A DNA stretch of 64,000 bases from CAIWHR01 sp963836265 (GTDB lineage: Bacteria; Pseudomonadota; Gammaproteobacteria; Burkholderiales; Casimicrobiaceae): NCBI GenBank assembly GCA_963836265.1, contig CAWIIO010000006.1, positions 1-64,000 on the forward strand, written 5' to 3'. The notes under the pieces were generated by a model. It was given only the letters and a program-made list of their open reading frames with translations, made no database searches and was not told the DNA's origin. The translations under genes were made by a program, and so were the position numbers. Below are positions 15,660 through 23,113 of this stretch, in pieces; within the stretch, counting starts at the first letter, position 1, and each line of letters begins with the position of its first letter.

Positions 15660-16031
15660 ATGGCTGTGGTCCGATATCTTGTCGGCGATGTCGATGCCGC
15701 GGTGGAGTTCTACGCCCGCGTCCTCGGCTTCGAACTCGTGGAAAAGCGGGGCCCGCCCTTTGCGATGGTCAAGCGGGCCGACTTGACGCTCTGGCTCAGC
15801 GGTCCCGCCAGCTCTGCCGCTCGTCCGCTTGCCGATGGTTCCAAGCCGCTGCCGGGCGGATGGAACAGGCTTGTGCTTGAAACCGACGACCTCGGGGCGT
15901 TGGTGGAGAGGCTGACGAAATCCGGCGCGCACTTCCGCAGCGAGGTGGTTTCGGGTCCCGGCGGGAAACAGCGGCTCGTCCACGATCCGTCGGGCAATCC
16001 CATCGAATTGTTCGAGCCAAGCCGCAAGTAG
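15660..16031 (+). CDS. VOC (glyoxalase/bleomycin-resistance) family protein
   Basis: 123 aa. Two beta-alpha-beta-beta-beta modules: VRYLVGDVDAAVEFYARVLG and VLETDDLGALVERLTKSGAH, with a C-terminal metal-region strand RLVHDPSGNPIELFEPSRK. The DPSGNPIELF motif carries the glutamate that binds the metal in many VOC enzymes. The specific reaction is not predictable; related proteins are dioxygenases, isomerases or antibiotic-binding proteins. A half-copy of another VOC gene occurs downstream at 19213. Confidence 0.85.
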   Translation: MAVVRYLVGDVDAAVEFYARVLGFELVEKRGPPFAMVKRADLTLWLSGPASSAARPLADGSKPLPGGWNRLVLETDDLGALVERLTKSGAHFRSEVVSGPGGKQRLVHDPSGNPIELFEPSRK

Positions 16032-16163
16032 TGAGAGCACAACGTCGTGTCGGTCGGCCTACCCCTCCCCGACCGTGCGATAGAGGAATACCATCGAGAA
16101 GGCGCGAGGCCACCAACCCGGCCGGCCGGCGCAGCGGGGCCGCCGAAGGGCCTTGAATGGCAC

Positions 16164-16430
16164 ATGAGCGACGAGAAGATCACCGTCCGCGCGACCGCAA
16201 CCGGCCAGACCCTGGACGTCGTGGTCTTGCACAAGCGCCTCGAGGCGATAGAAGTTGTCCTGGGCGAAGGGGTCCACAGCGTGCGGTGCCAACTCTCCCC
16301 GAATCGCCAAAGGACCGCCTACGTCGGTAGCGTGATGGGACGCGAAATCGTTTACGAACGAAGTTGCAATCAAGTCAAGGCCGACATCGACCGGGCAAAC
16401 TCGGCCTTATTCAATTTCAAGCGGCGATGA
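16164..16430 (+). CDS. Hypothetical protein, 88 aa
   Basis: ATG 16164 starts MSDEKITVRATATGQTLDVV, with LHKRLEAIEVVLGEGVHSVR, QRTAYVGSVMGREIVYER and the tail KADIDRANSALFNFKRR. The upstream in-frame part (16047-16163) has a poor composition and was excluded. The mix of short strands and a basic C-terminal helix suggests a small soluble protein; no family is recognised. It may form a transcription unit with the neighbours on the same strand. Confidence 0.5.
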   Translation: MSDEKITVRATATGQTLDVVVLHKRLEAIEVVLGEGVHSVRCQLSPNRQRTAYVGSVMGREIVYERSCNQVKADIDRANSALFNFKRR

Positions 16431-16569
16431 GTTGCTACTGGACTGCCGTGTCCGCGGCTTCGCGCGTTTGACGCAGGCGCTCCGATCGGGCGGTCCGCTT
16501 GATCGCGGCGCCCCCGGCTTGGAAGCGCGCTGCCCCATCATCGGCGGCCCGAATTTTTCGAGGCAAGTC

Positions 16570-16839
16570 ATGTGCAGAAACATCCGGATCCTCTTCAATT
16601 TCGACCCGCCGGTGACCGAGGCGGAGATTCGTGCCGCCTCGCTGCAATTCGTGCGCAAGGTGAGCGGCTTCAACAAGCCGTCGAAGGCAAACGAGGCCGC
16701 ATTTCTTGCCGCAGTCGAAGAGATCGCGGCGGCCTCGAGCAGCCTCCTCCGGTCGCTTGAAACGAGCGCGCCGCCGAGGAACCGAACGGAGGAAGCCGCC
16801 AGGGCGCGCGCTCGCGCAGCGCTTAGGTTTGCCCGATGA
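16570..16839 (+). CDS. DUF2277 family protein
   Basis: 89 aa from ATG 16570. The sequence MCRNIRILFNFDPPVTEAEI, then SLQFVRKVSGFNKPSKANEA and AFLAAVEEIAAASSSLLRSL matches DUF2277, a short all-helical family common in proteobacteria and actinobacteria with no established function. The conserved MCRNI start fixes the initiation codon; the longer upstream frame from 16432 is not supported. The C-terminus ends in the usual RARARAALRF. Confidence 0.85.
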   Translation: MCRNIRILFNFDPPVTEAEIRAASLQFVRKVSGFNKPSKANEAAFLAAVEEIAAASSSLLRSLETSAPPRNRTEEAARARARAALRFAR

Positions 16840-16918
16840 ACGATTTTCCACCGCCCGCGACGCCCGGCGCGAACGGCGCCTGATTCAGTCCGTCCGCTCC
16901 GAAGCAGAAGGGGCTTGA

Positions 16919-18511
16919 ATGGATACCGACGTTCTGATTGTCGGAGCTGGGCCGACGGGGCTGATGCTCGCCAATCAACTCGGTCGGCGAGGCCTGCGCC
17001 CGCTGATCATCGATCGGCACGCCGGACCGTCGCTGCAGACGAGGGCGCTCGGCGTGCAGGCGCGCACGCTGGAGATCTACGCGCAACTCGGCATCGTCGA
17101 TCGTGCGCTCGAGCTCGGCAAGCGCGGCACCGGCGCAAACCTCTGGTCGGAAGGGCGGAAAATGGCGCGCGTCCCCTTAGGAAAGGCCGGGCAGGCGCTG
17201 AGTCCGTATCCGTTCATTCTCATCCTCGGCCAGGACGACAACGAACGGATCATGGGCGATCGGCTTCATGACTGGGGGGTGCCGGTCCACTGGAATACCG
17301 AACTCACCGACCTCGAGCAGGAAACCCAACATGTCACTGCCACCCTCAAGCGTCCGGACGGTACGACCGGGGAGGTGAAGGCCCCGTGGGTCGCCGGATG
17401 CGACGGCGCGCACAGCGTGGTGCGCGAGCGCTGCGGCATCACATTTGCGGGCGCCCCCTACGAGCACGTGTTCTTCGTCGCCGATACGGAGGCCATGGGC
17501 ACCATGGTTCAGGACGAAGTCAATGTCTACCTGTGGCGGGAGGGCTTTCACTTGTTCTTCCCCATGCGCTGGAAGGATCACTGGCGGGTCGTCGGCATCG
17601 TTCCCCCCAGCCTGCGGGACAGGGGCGACGTGACGTTCGAGGCCGTGATTCCGTCGGTGCGCAAGGAAGCGGGCGCCGGATTGTCCTTCAAGGGCTGCTC
17701 CTGGTTCTCCACCTACCGCATTGCCCACCGCAGCGCCGCGCGTTTCCGCGATCGCCGCTGCTTCCTGCTGGGCGACGCGGCACACATTCACAGCCCGGTC
17801 GGCGCGCAAGGGATGAATACAGGCTTGCAGGATGCGTACAACCTCGGATGGAAGCTCGCACTCGTCGTCAGCGGCCAGGCCGACGCTGCGCTGCTCGACT
17901 CGTACGAGGAAGAGCGCGTCCCGGTCGCCGAGCGGCTGCTGAACACGACCGACCGGGCATTCAGGCTGGTGGTGTCCGACAGCCGGATGGCCGGCTTGTT
18001 CCGCACCCGGATTCTCGCCAGGATCGCCGCGTTTGCGATGACCTTCGAGCGGATACAGCGCGTTGCGTTTCGCACCGTTTCGCAAATCGGCATCCACTAC
18101 CGAACGAGCCCGTTGTCGCAGTCCATGGAAGGATTGCCGGCCGGCGCGCCGCGTGCCGGCGATCGCTTTCCGTGGCTGCGGCTCGAGGCGAGGGCGGACG
18201 GCGGCCTCGAGGATCTGTTCCAGAACCTCGACGACACGCGACTCAACCTGATCGTCGTCGGGCAGCCGCCGCCGCTTCCCGAAGGCACGCCGGACTTGGG
18301 CGACCTGGTGCGCATCCACGCGATCCCCGCGACCCCCGCCAATGACGCGACATTGGCGTGGGCGCAGATTCCGCGCCCGTCGTTCTACCTCCTCCGCCCC
18401 GACGGCCATGTCGGACTGTGCGGGGTCGGCGTGGAAACGGCAGCAATCAGCCGTTACGTCGCCGAGCGGCTGCGCTTGGGCGTCGAATTGCGCGGTCACC
18501 CCGCCCCATGA
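16919..18511 (+). CDS. FAD-dependent aromatic monooxygenase (PheA/TfdB-like)
   Basis: 530 aa. Class A flavoprotein hydroxylase: the FAD ADP-binding motif VLIVGAGPTGLMLANQLGRR (G9-G14), the DG motif CDGAHSVVRERCG (161-173) that binds FAD and NADPH, and the GD motif LLGDAAHIHSPVGAQGMN (283-300). These enzymes use NADPH and oxygen to add a hydroxyl group to phenols, aromatic polyketides or drugs. The C-terminal thioredoxin-like domain is short, and the substrate cannot be told. No ring-cleavage genes are adjacent, so it is not part of a visible catabolic operon; an antibiotic- or xenobiotic-modifying role is possible. Confidence 0.85.
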   Translation: MDTDVLIVGAGPTGLMLANQLGRRGLRPLIIDRHAGPSLQTRALGVQARTLEIYAQLGIVDRALELGKRGTGANLWSEGRKMARVPLGKAGQALSPYPFILILGQDDNERIMGDRLHDWGVPVHWNTELTDLEQETQHVTATLKRPDGTTGEVKAPWVAGCDGAHSVVRERCGITFAGAPYEHVFFVADTEAMGTMVQDEVNVYLWREGFHLFFPMRWKDHWRVVGIVPPSLRDRGDVTFEAVIPSVRKEAGAGLSFKGCSWFSTYRIAHRSAARFRDRRCFLLGDAAHIHSPVGAQGMNTGLQDAYNLGWKLALVVSGQADAALLDSYEEERVPVAERLLNTTDRAFRLVVSDSRMAGLFRTRILARIAAFAMTFERIQRVAFRTVSQIGIHYRTSPLSQSMEGLPAGAPRAGDRFPWLRLEARADGGLEDLFQNLDDTRLNLIVVGQPPPLPEGTPDLGDLVRIHAIPATPANDATLAWAQIPRPSFYLLRPDGHVGLCGVGVETAAISRYVAERLRLGVELRGHPAP

Positions 18512-18620
18512 GCGGCCGCTTCACGACAGCGATCCGCTCGCTGGGCGCCCGCCCCGGGCGGTGCGATCGGTTAACGCGGAGTCGCCGTCGCTACCCGTGC
18601 GAGCCGATCCGCCGCCAATC

Positions 18621-19262
18621 ATGAATCGAAGCGTCGACTTCTTCGAGACGCAATTTCAGCGCCAGACCGAATCCGGCGATTTCGCGCTGAACCCCTTCGA
18701 GAGGCTCGCCATTCCGTATCTGTCCGGCAGCGTATTGGACCTCGGATGCGGGCTCGGCAACCTCGCCATCGAAGCGGCGCAACGTGGCTGTCCGGTCGTT
18801 GCGCTGGACGCGAGCCCGGCTGCCATCGCGCACATTCGACGAACGGCCACGGCGGCCCGACTTCCGATCCGCGCGGAATGCGTGGATCTCTCGACCTACC
18901 GGATCGCCGAGATTTTCGACACCATTGTCGCCATCGGCCTGCTGATGTTCTTCCCAAAGCCCCGCGCATCGGAATTGCTCGAAGAGATCAAGGCGCACGT
19001 TCAGCCGGGCGGCAATGCGATCGTCAATACGCTGATCGACGGGACGACCTACCTCGCCATGTTCGAGCCCGACCATTACTGCCTGTTCTCGGAGCGCGAG
19101 CTTCGGAAGCGATTCGAAGGATGGGACGTGCGCGAATTCCGGCTTGATCGATTCGATGCGCCGGGTTCCACGATCAAGGCCTTTGCCACGGTGGTCGCGC
19201 GAAGACGGGTGGATGCGCAGCTCCACGATCTATTTCAAGGTGTCCGACATTCAATCGACTGA
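18621..19262 (+). CDS. TehB-like SAM-dependent methyltransferase with an altered C-terminus
   Basis: 213 aa from ATG 18621. Motif I is VLDLGCGLGNLAIEAAQRGC, motif II VVALDASPAAIAHI, and the post-motif II phrase FDTIVAIGLLMFFPKP, as in TehB-type enzymes. After about residue 190 the frame runs into DNA that in another frame encodes half of a VOC protein (19213-19410), so roughly the last 18 residues (DAQLHDLFQGVRHSID) are not native. The enzyme core is complete and may still work. Confidence 0.75.
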   Translation: MNRSVDFFETQFQRQTESGDFALNPFERLAIPYLSGSVLDLGCGLGNLAIEAAQRGCPVVALDASPAAIAHIRRTATAARLPIRAECVDLSTYRIAEIFDTIVAIGLLMFFPKPRASELLEEIKAHVQPGGNAIVNTLIDGTTYLAMFEPDHYCLFSERELRKRFEGWDVREFRLDRFDAPGSTIKAFATVVARRRVDAQLHDLFQGVRHSID

Positions 19263-19410
19263 CTCCGAGCCGGAGGCCAAAGGGGCGCGGTTCGTGGCAA
19301 CGCCGCATGTCGTCAATCGGAGCCCGAAAGCCGAGTTGTGGCTCGCCGAATTCAAGGATCCCGACGGCAATCAATTGGCGCTGATGGCGAAGGTTGTGAT
19401 TGACGGCTGA
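19213..19410 (+). pseudogene. C-terminal half of a VOC-family gene
   Basis: In the frame of ATG 19213 the sequence STIYFKVSDIQSTDSEPEAK, then FVATPHVVNRSPKAELWLAE and FKDPDGNQLALMAKV is the second beta-alpha-beta module of a VOC protein. The N-terminal module is absent. It overlaps the end of the methyltransferase gene (to 19262) in another frame, so a deletion seems to have joined the two genes. It could still make a 65-residue peptide but not a VOC enzyme on its own. Confidence 0.65.
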
Positions 19411-19420
19411 GAGGTTACCG

Positions 19421-20224
19421 ATGGCGAGCGCACGTCCGGACGATGCCTGGAACAAGGGCGACCCCTACGAGTTGTACGTGGGGCGGTGGAGCCGTCTCGT
19501 TGCGGAACGATTCGTCGGCTGGCTCGATCTGCCGCCGGCGCTGCGCTGGCTCGACGTGGGTTGTGGCACGGGCGCCCTCTGCGCTGCGATTGCCGGGTCG
19601 TGCCAGCCGGCGCAGTTGATCGGCGTCGATCCCTCCGAAGGATTCCTGGCAAAGGCTCGGGAACGGCTGGGGAGCCGGGCAACGTTTCATCTCGGCACCG
19701 CGATGGATCTGCCTTTGGAAGATGCGTCGATCGACGTCGTGGTGTCCGGCCTGGTGCTCAATTTTGTTCCAGACCCGGCTTCCGGGCTCGCCGAGATGAA
19801 ACGAAAGGCCGCAGCACGGGCAACGATAGCGGCGTACGTCTGGGACTATGCGGGGCAAATGGACCTGATGCGCCATTTCTGGGATGCCGCAGTCGAACTG
19901 TGGCCCGACGCCCGGCAACTCGACGAGGGGGTTCGATTTCCGCTGTGCGAGCCGGGCGCGCTGATGGAACTGTTTCGCAAAGGGGGCCTCAGCGACGTCG
20001 AAGTTGCGCCGATCGAGATCGCCACGTCCTTTCGGGATTTCGACGACTACTGGGCTCCTTTCCTCGGCGGGCAAGGGCCGGCGCCCGGCTATGCGATGTC
20101 GCTCGATGATTCGTCGCGGGGCCAATTGCGGGACCGCGTTCGCATGCGACTCCCCATCCAGCGCGACGGATCGATCCCGCTTGTCGCGCGGGCTTGGGCC
20201 GTCCGGGGCCGCATTCTCGTTTGA
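19421..20224 (+). CDS. Class I SAM-dependent methyltransferase
   Basis: 267 aa from ATG 19421. Motif I LRWLDVGCGTGALCAAIAGS, acidic motif II LIGVDPSEGFLAKA, then AMDLPLEDASIDVVVSGLVL, and a C-terminal part with YVWDYAGQMDLMRHFWDAAV. This resembles UbiE/Coq5-like small-molecule methyltransferases annotated in many genomes; the substrate is unknown. It begins ten bases after the VOC remnant and may have been transcribed with it. Confidence 0.8.
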   Translation: MASARPDDAWNKGDPYELYVGRWSRLVAERFVGWLDLPPALRWLDVGCGTGALCAAIAGSCQPAQLIGVDPSEGFLAKARERLGSRATFHLGTAMDLPLEDASIDVVVSGLVLNFVPDPASGLAEMKRKAAARATIAAYVWDYAGQMDLMRHFWDAAVELWPDARQLDEGVRFPLCEPGALMELFRKGGLSDVEVAPIEIATSFRDFDDYWAPFLGGQGPAPGYAMSLDDSSRGQLRDRVRMRLPIQRDGSIPLVARAWAVRGRILV

Positions 20225-20477
20225 ACGCGTGGTCGAATGCCGGTGCCGGTGACGATCGCCGTTCGACGCGGACCGATCCGGACGTCCTTCCGCGGCGAAC
20301 CAACGCACGGCCGATGCCGTCTAAGTAGCTTCGTGCGACAAGAAGACGAGCCCGGCCGGCGCAGAAGAATCGTGATGAGCGCCCCCGTTTGATTCGCGCG
20401 CGTCCGGTTGCCTTCCCCTCGGTCGCGGCGGCGTTGGTCGAGCGACGCCGGGGACGTGATCGAAAAAGCCTGAGACA

Positions 20478-20699
20478 ATGCCCTCAGCCCCGATTCTCGA
20501 CTCGGTTCTGACCTGCCCGCGGTGCGGGTTCGCGACCGTCCTATCGATGCCCGTCGATGCCTGCGTGTACCTCCACGAGTGTTCGGCCTGCGGAGCGATT
20601 CTGCGGCCCAAGGCCGGCGATTGCTGCGTGTTCTGTTCGTACGGATCGGTCAGGTGTCCACCCGTCCAGCAGTCGCGCGACTGTTGCGGCGGTCGGTAA
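20478..20699 (+). CDS. GDCCVxC-domain protein
   Basis: 73 aa. Cysteine-rich: LTCPRCGFATVLSMPVDACV, HECSACGAILRPKAGDCCVF and CSYGSVRCPP. The CxxC pairs and the GDCCVFCSYG motif match the GDCCVxC family, small putative metal-binding or redox proteins that often lie near mercury or arsenic genes; some members have selenocysteine in this motif, while here it is Cys. No metal resistance gene is adjacent. The next gene also encodes a zinc-finger protein, and both are close on the same strand. Confidence 0.8.
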   Translation: MPSAPILDSVLTCPRCGFATVLSMPVDACVYLHECSACGAILRPKAGDCCVFCSYGSVRCPPVQQSRDCCGGR

Positions 20700-20749
20700 C
20701 CGTGCCCGACTTCCGCGGCCAGCGCGTTTCGGGTGGAGAACGCCCATTC

Positions 20750-21079
20750 ATGAGCGAAAATTGCGGGCATTTCGGCGAGATCCGGCCGCTTGCGCCGCGC
20801 GACCCTGTCTGTGAGGGTTGCCTCGCGCTCGGCGCGACCTGGACGGCGCTTCGGGTCTGCCTTACATGCGGCCACGTGGGTTGCTGCGAGGATTCGCCGC
20901 ACGCCCACGCGCTGCAGCACTTCAATACGACCGGACATCCAATGATCGCATCGCTGGAGCGTGGCGAGTCCTGGTCCTGGTGCTACGTGCATCGTCGCTA
21001 TTTCGATCTCGCGCCGGAGCTCTTGCCCAAACGACGATCGCGGCTCGCTGCGCTGTTCGGCCGCTTCGCTACCCGCTGA
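20750..21079 (+). CDS. UBP-type zinc-finger protein
   Basis: 109 aa from ATG 20750. The ZnF-UBP domain shows CEGCLALGATWTALRVCLTC, GHVGCCEDSPHAHALQHFNT and TGHPMIASLERGESWSWCYV. In eukaryotes this domain binds the free ubiquitin C-terminus; bacterial single-domain copies exist widely and their ligand is unknown. They are often found beside fused thioredoxin-reductase genes, and such a fusion is present later in this window at 43725, but not adjacent. The structural Cys/His residues are intact. Confidence 0.85.
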   Translation: MSENCGHFGEIRPLAPRDPVCEGCLALGATWTALRVCLTCGHVGCCEDSPHAHALQHFNTTGHPMIASLERGESWSWCYVHRRYFDLAPELLPKRRSRLAALFGRFATR

Positions 21080-21098
21080 GCCTCGACCGAAGTCACCG

Positions 21099-21497
21099 AT
21101 GACAGCAACAGCGCAACGCCCGACGCCGATGCTGATGCCGACCGACTCGATCGGTGTCCGGTCGCTTTGCCTCGAGCTCCGGGACTTTCTCAGCCATGCG
21201 AAGCACGCGGTCGACGAGGAGATTCGCGCCTATCCAACGCCGATCCCGCGCTGCGATGCCCAGTTCAACCACCTCTACGAACAGCGCTCGCGCGTCGCCC
21301 GGATGCTTGACCGCGCCAACGACGCGCTGGATCACGACGACGTTGCCGAGCTTGCGGCAACAATCGCCGAATTCGCCGCCGCGCCACCGATCGTCGATAG
21401 CGTGGCCGAACAGCGTCTGCGCGAGCGGACCCGTGTCGCGCTCGCCTCCGGGCAACCCGCGCCCGCAAGCGCCGCTCCGGCCGACGCGACGCCGTAG
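21099..21497 (+). CDS. Hypothetical protein, 132 aa
   Basis: ATG 21099, 20 bases after the UBP gene. Predicted helical: SLCLELRDFLSHAKHAVDEE, FNHLYEQRSRVARMLDRAND, DVAELAATIAEF, with an Ala/Pro-rich tail. No family is recognised. The tight spacing suggests it is in the same unit as the zinc-finger gene. Confidence 0.5.
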   Translation: MTATAQRPTPMLMPTDSIGVRSLCLELRDFLSHAKHAVDEEIRAYPTPIPRCDAQFNHLYEQRSRVARMLDRANDALDHDDVAELAATIAEFAAAPPIVDSVAEQRLRERTRVALASGQPAPASAAPADATP

Positions 21498-21542
21498 TTT
21501 TCCTCATATGCGCGTCGAACGGCCCTTCGCGGTGGCGCGGCC

Positions 21543-22025
21543 ATGACGCGCTACGCGCTAGTGACGGACTGGCATCTGGACGCTCCGGTCGAACAGATCT
21601 GGGAGCGGCTCGCCGCGCCGGAAGACTGGCCGCGCTGGTGGCGCTTCGTGCGAGCGGTGGTCTTGATCGAGAAAGGGGACGCGCAAGGCGTCGGCGCGCT
21701 CAGACGTCTCACCTGGTCGAGCAAGCTCCCGTACCGGCTGACCTTCGAGATGCGGACGACAGCGCTCGCATGTCCAACCTTCATCGAGGGAATCGCGGTG
21801 GGTGAGCTCAACGGAACCGGCCGCTGGGAACTCCGTCGGACGGGTAACACCTCGCACGTACGCTACGAATGGACGGTGACGACTGCGCGGGGCTGGATGA
21901 ACCTGTTCGCACCGGTGCTCGCGCCGGTGTTCGCCTGGAATCACGATCAGGTCATGCTCGAGGGGGGCCGCGGCCTCGCGCGGTCCCTGGGGGCCCGGCT
22001 CCTCGCCTTCCAGCGCTCGCGCTGA
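21543..22025 (+). CDS. SRPBCC (START-like) domain protein
   Basis: 160 aa. It starts TRYALVTDWHLDAPVEQIWE and continues ERLAAPEDWPRWWRFVRAVV, the usual helix-grip beginning of polyketide-cyclase-like SRPBCC proteins. The end VMLEGGRGLARSLGARLLAF is the long C-terminal helix that closes the hydrophobic pocket. It binds a hydrophobic ligand of unknown nature. It is the last gene of the plus-strand run before the PEP-CTERM gene, which has its own promoter. Confidence 0.8.
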   Translation: MTRYALVTDWHLDAPVEQIWERLAAPEDWPRWWRFVRAVVLIEKGDAQGVGALRRLTWSSKLPYRLTFEMRTTALACPTFIEGIAVGELNGTGRWELRRTGNTSHVRYEWTVTTARGWMNLFAPVLAPVFAWNHDQVMLEGGRGLARSLGARLLAFQRSR

Positions 22026-22280
22026 CGACCGGCGGCTCGCCGTCGGGAACTCTTACGCCTGACGGCTCGATCGGGGCGGCGGCTCTGTCCGAACCACGTG
22101 CTCCCGGATGCAAACGCTGGGATCGCTCGATCCGTGATCGATCCGTGAAGGACGGACTCCCGACGACACACGTTCCGCGTGTCGGAAAATCTTACACCAT
22201 CGTCGGGCGGCGTGCTCGAACTTGCGCAAGCTGCGAAAATTATCGAATCAACTCAGTGGCTTGCAAACATGATCGCGGGT

Positions 22281-22295
22281 TGGCTCGTTTCTTGC
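22281..22295 (+). promoter_or_regulatory. Sigma-54-like promoter upstream of the PEP-CTERM gene
   Basis: TGGCTCGTTTCTTGC matches the -24/-12 consensus TGGCACG-N4-TTGC at all but one position, with correct spacing between GG and GC. It lies 85 bases before the GTG start of the PEP-CTERM gene. The rest of 22026-22379 contains no gene. PEP-CTERM/exosortase regulons are known to use the RpoN-dependent activator PrsR, which fits, though this is inference from pattern. Confidence 0.6.
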
Positions 22296-22379
22296 GAACC
22301 GATTGACGGTTGAGTCGACGTCGCGGATGTTCGTTTCCCGACGCCGTTGGCAGGATGCAACCCGTCGAGGAGGATGACC

Positions 22380-22934
22380 GTGTCCAACAAGAGCCTACGA
22401 ATGCTTGCCGGTGCCGCGCTTGCGGCCGCTTTTGGAGCGTTTGGGTCTGCTGCCGAGGCGATTCCCTATTCTCTGGGTTTCGACCCGGTTGAATTCGCCG
22501 GTATTCTCACCGTCGACATCGCGCCCCCCTGTCTCAGCCCGAGCGATGACATCCACTCCTGCTCGGTCGATTTCCTCGCTCTCGATTTTACCGACACCCA
22601 CGGCAATCATTGGGGATTGGATGCGCCCTATAGTGAGAGCGACCTGGTTCAGATCGATGATGGCGGCGAGTTTGTTGCGCTCGCCGCGACGATCGGGTTC
22701 CCGCATCTCGTCCTGCTTAGCGATTCCAAAGGCTGCGATGGCGGGACAGGCCTGGCGTTCGAGCTGCCGACGGAAGGCAACGACTTTCAAAACTTCGTGA
22801 GCTTTTCGTGCGGCGGCTTCCCCGACGACACGGGCACTTACACCGTCGCAAGAGTCCCCGAGCCCGCCACCCTCGCGCTTCTCGGCCTCGGCCTTGCCGG
22901 CCTTGCGGCATCGCGGCGCCGGAAACGGCACTGA
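22380..22934 (+). CDS. PEP-CTERM sorting-domain protein
   Basis: 184 aa starting at GTG 22380, where AGGAGG sits six bases upstream; the ATG at 22374 is too close to it. Signal peptide MLAGAALAAAFGAFGSAAEA is followed by an acidic secreted domain (residues 28-155) with Cys at 51, 61, 119 and 144, then the sorting tag VPEPATLALLGLGLAGLAAS with basic end RRRKRH (PEP at 160-162). The tag is recognised by exosortase EpsH/XrtA, which processes and exports such proteins with exopolysaccharide; no exosortase gene is in this window. The function of the acidic domain is unknown. A terminator follows at 22956. Confidence 0.92.
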   Translation: MSNKSLRMLAGAALAAAFGAFGSAAEAIPYSLGFDPVEFAGILTVDIAPPCLSPSDDIHSCSVDFLALDFTDTHGNHWGLDAPYSESDLVQIDDGGEFVALAATIGFPHLVLLSDSKGCDGGTGLAFELPTEGNDFQNFVSFSCGGFPDDTGTYTVARVPEPATLALLGLGLAGLAASRRRKRH

Positions 22935-22955
22935 TCTCCAGACGCTCCGCAAGGA

Positions 22956-22980
22956 CCCCGCCCGCGTGGCGGGGTTTTCG
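22956..22980 (+). terminator. Intrinsic terminator after the PEP-CTERM gene
   Basis: Perfect 7-bp stem CCCCGCC/GGCGGGG (22956-22962 and 22968-22974), loop CGCGT, then TTTTCG. It follows the stop by 21 bases and separates this gene from the convergent regulator at 23114. Confidence 0.85.
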
Positions 22981-23113
22981 TTTTGGGCGAACCGACGATC
23001 CGGCAGCGCTTGCGAGCCTTTGGAGAGGGGGCGCCGGCACCATTCCTCAGGCGGCCGAGGCGCCCGGCGATAACCCCTCATTGCCAAGCGACGGCAATGC
23101 GCGACCTGCCGCC

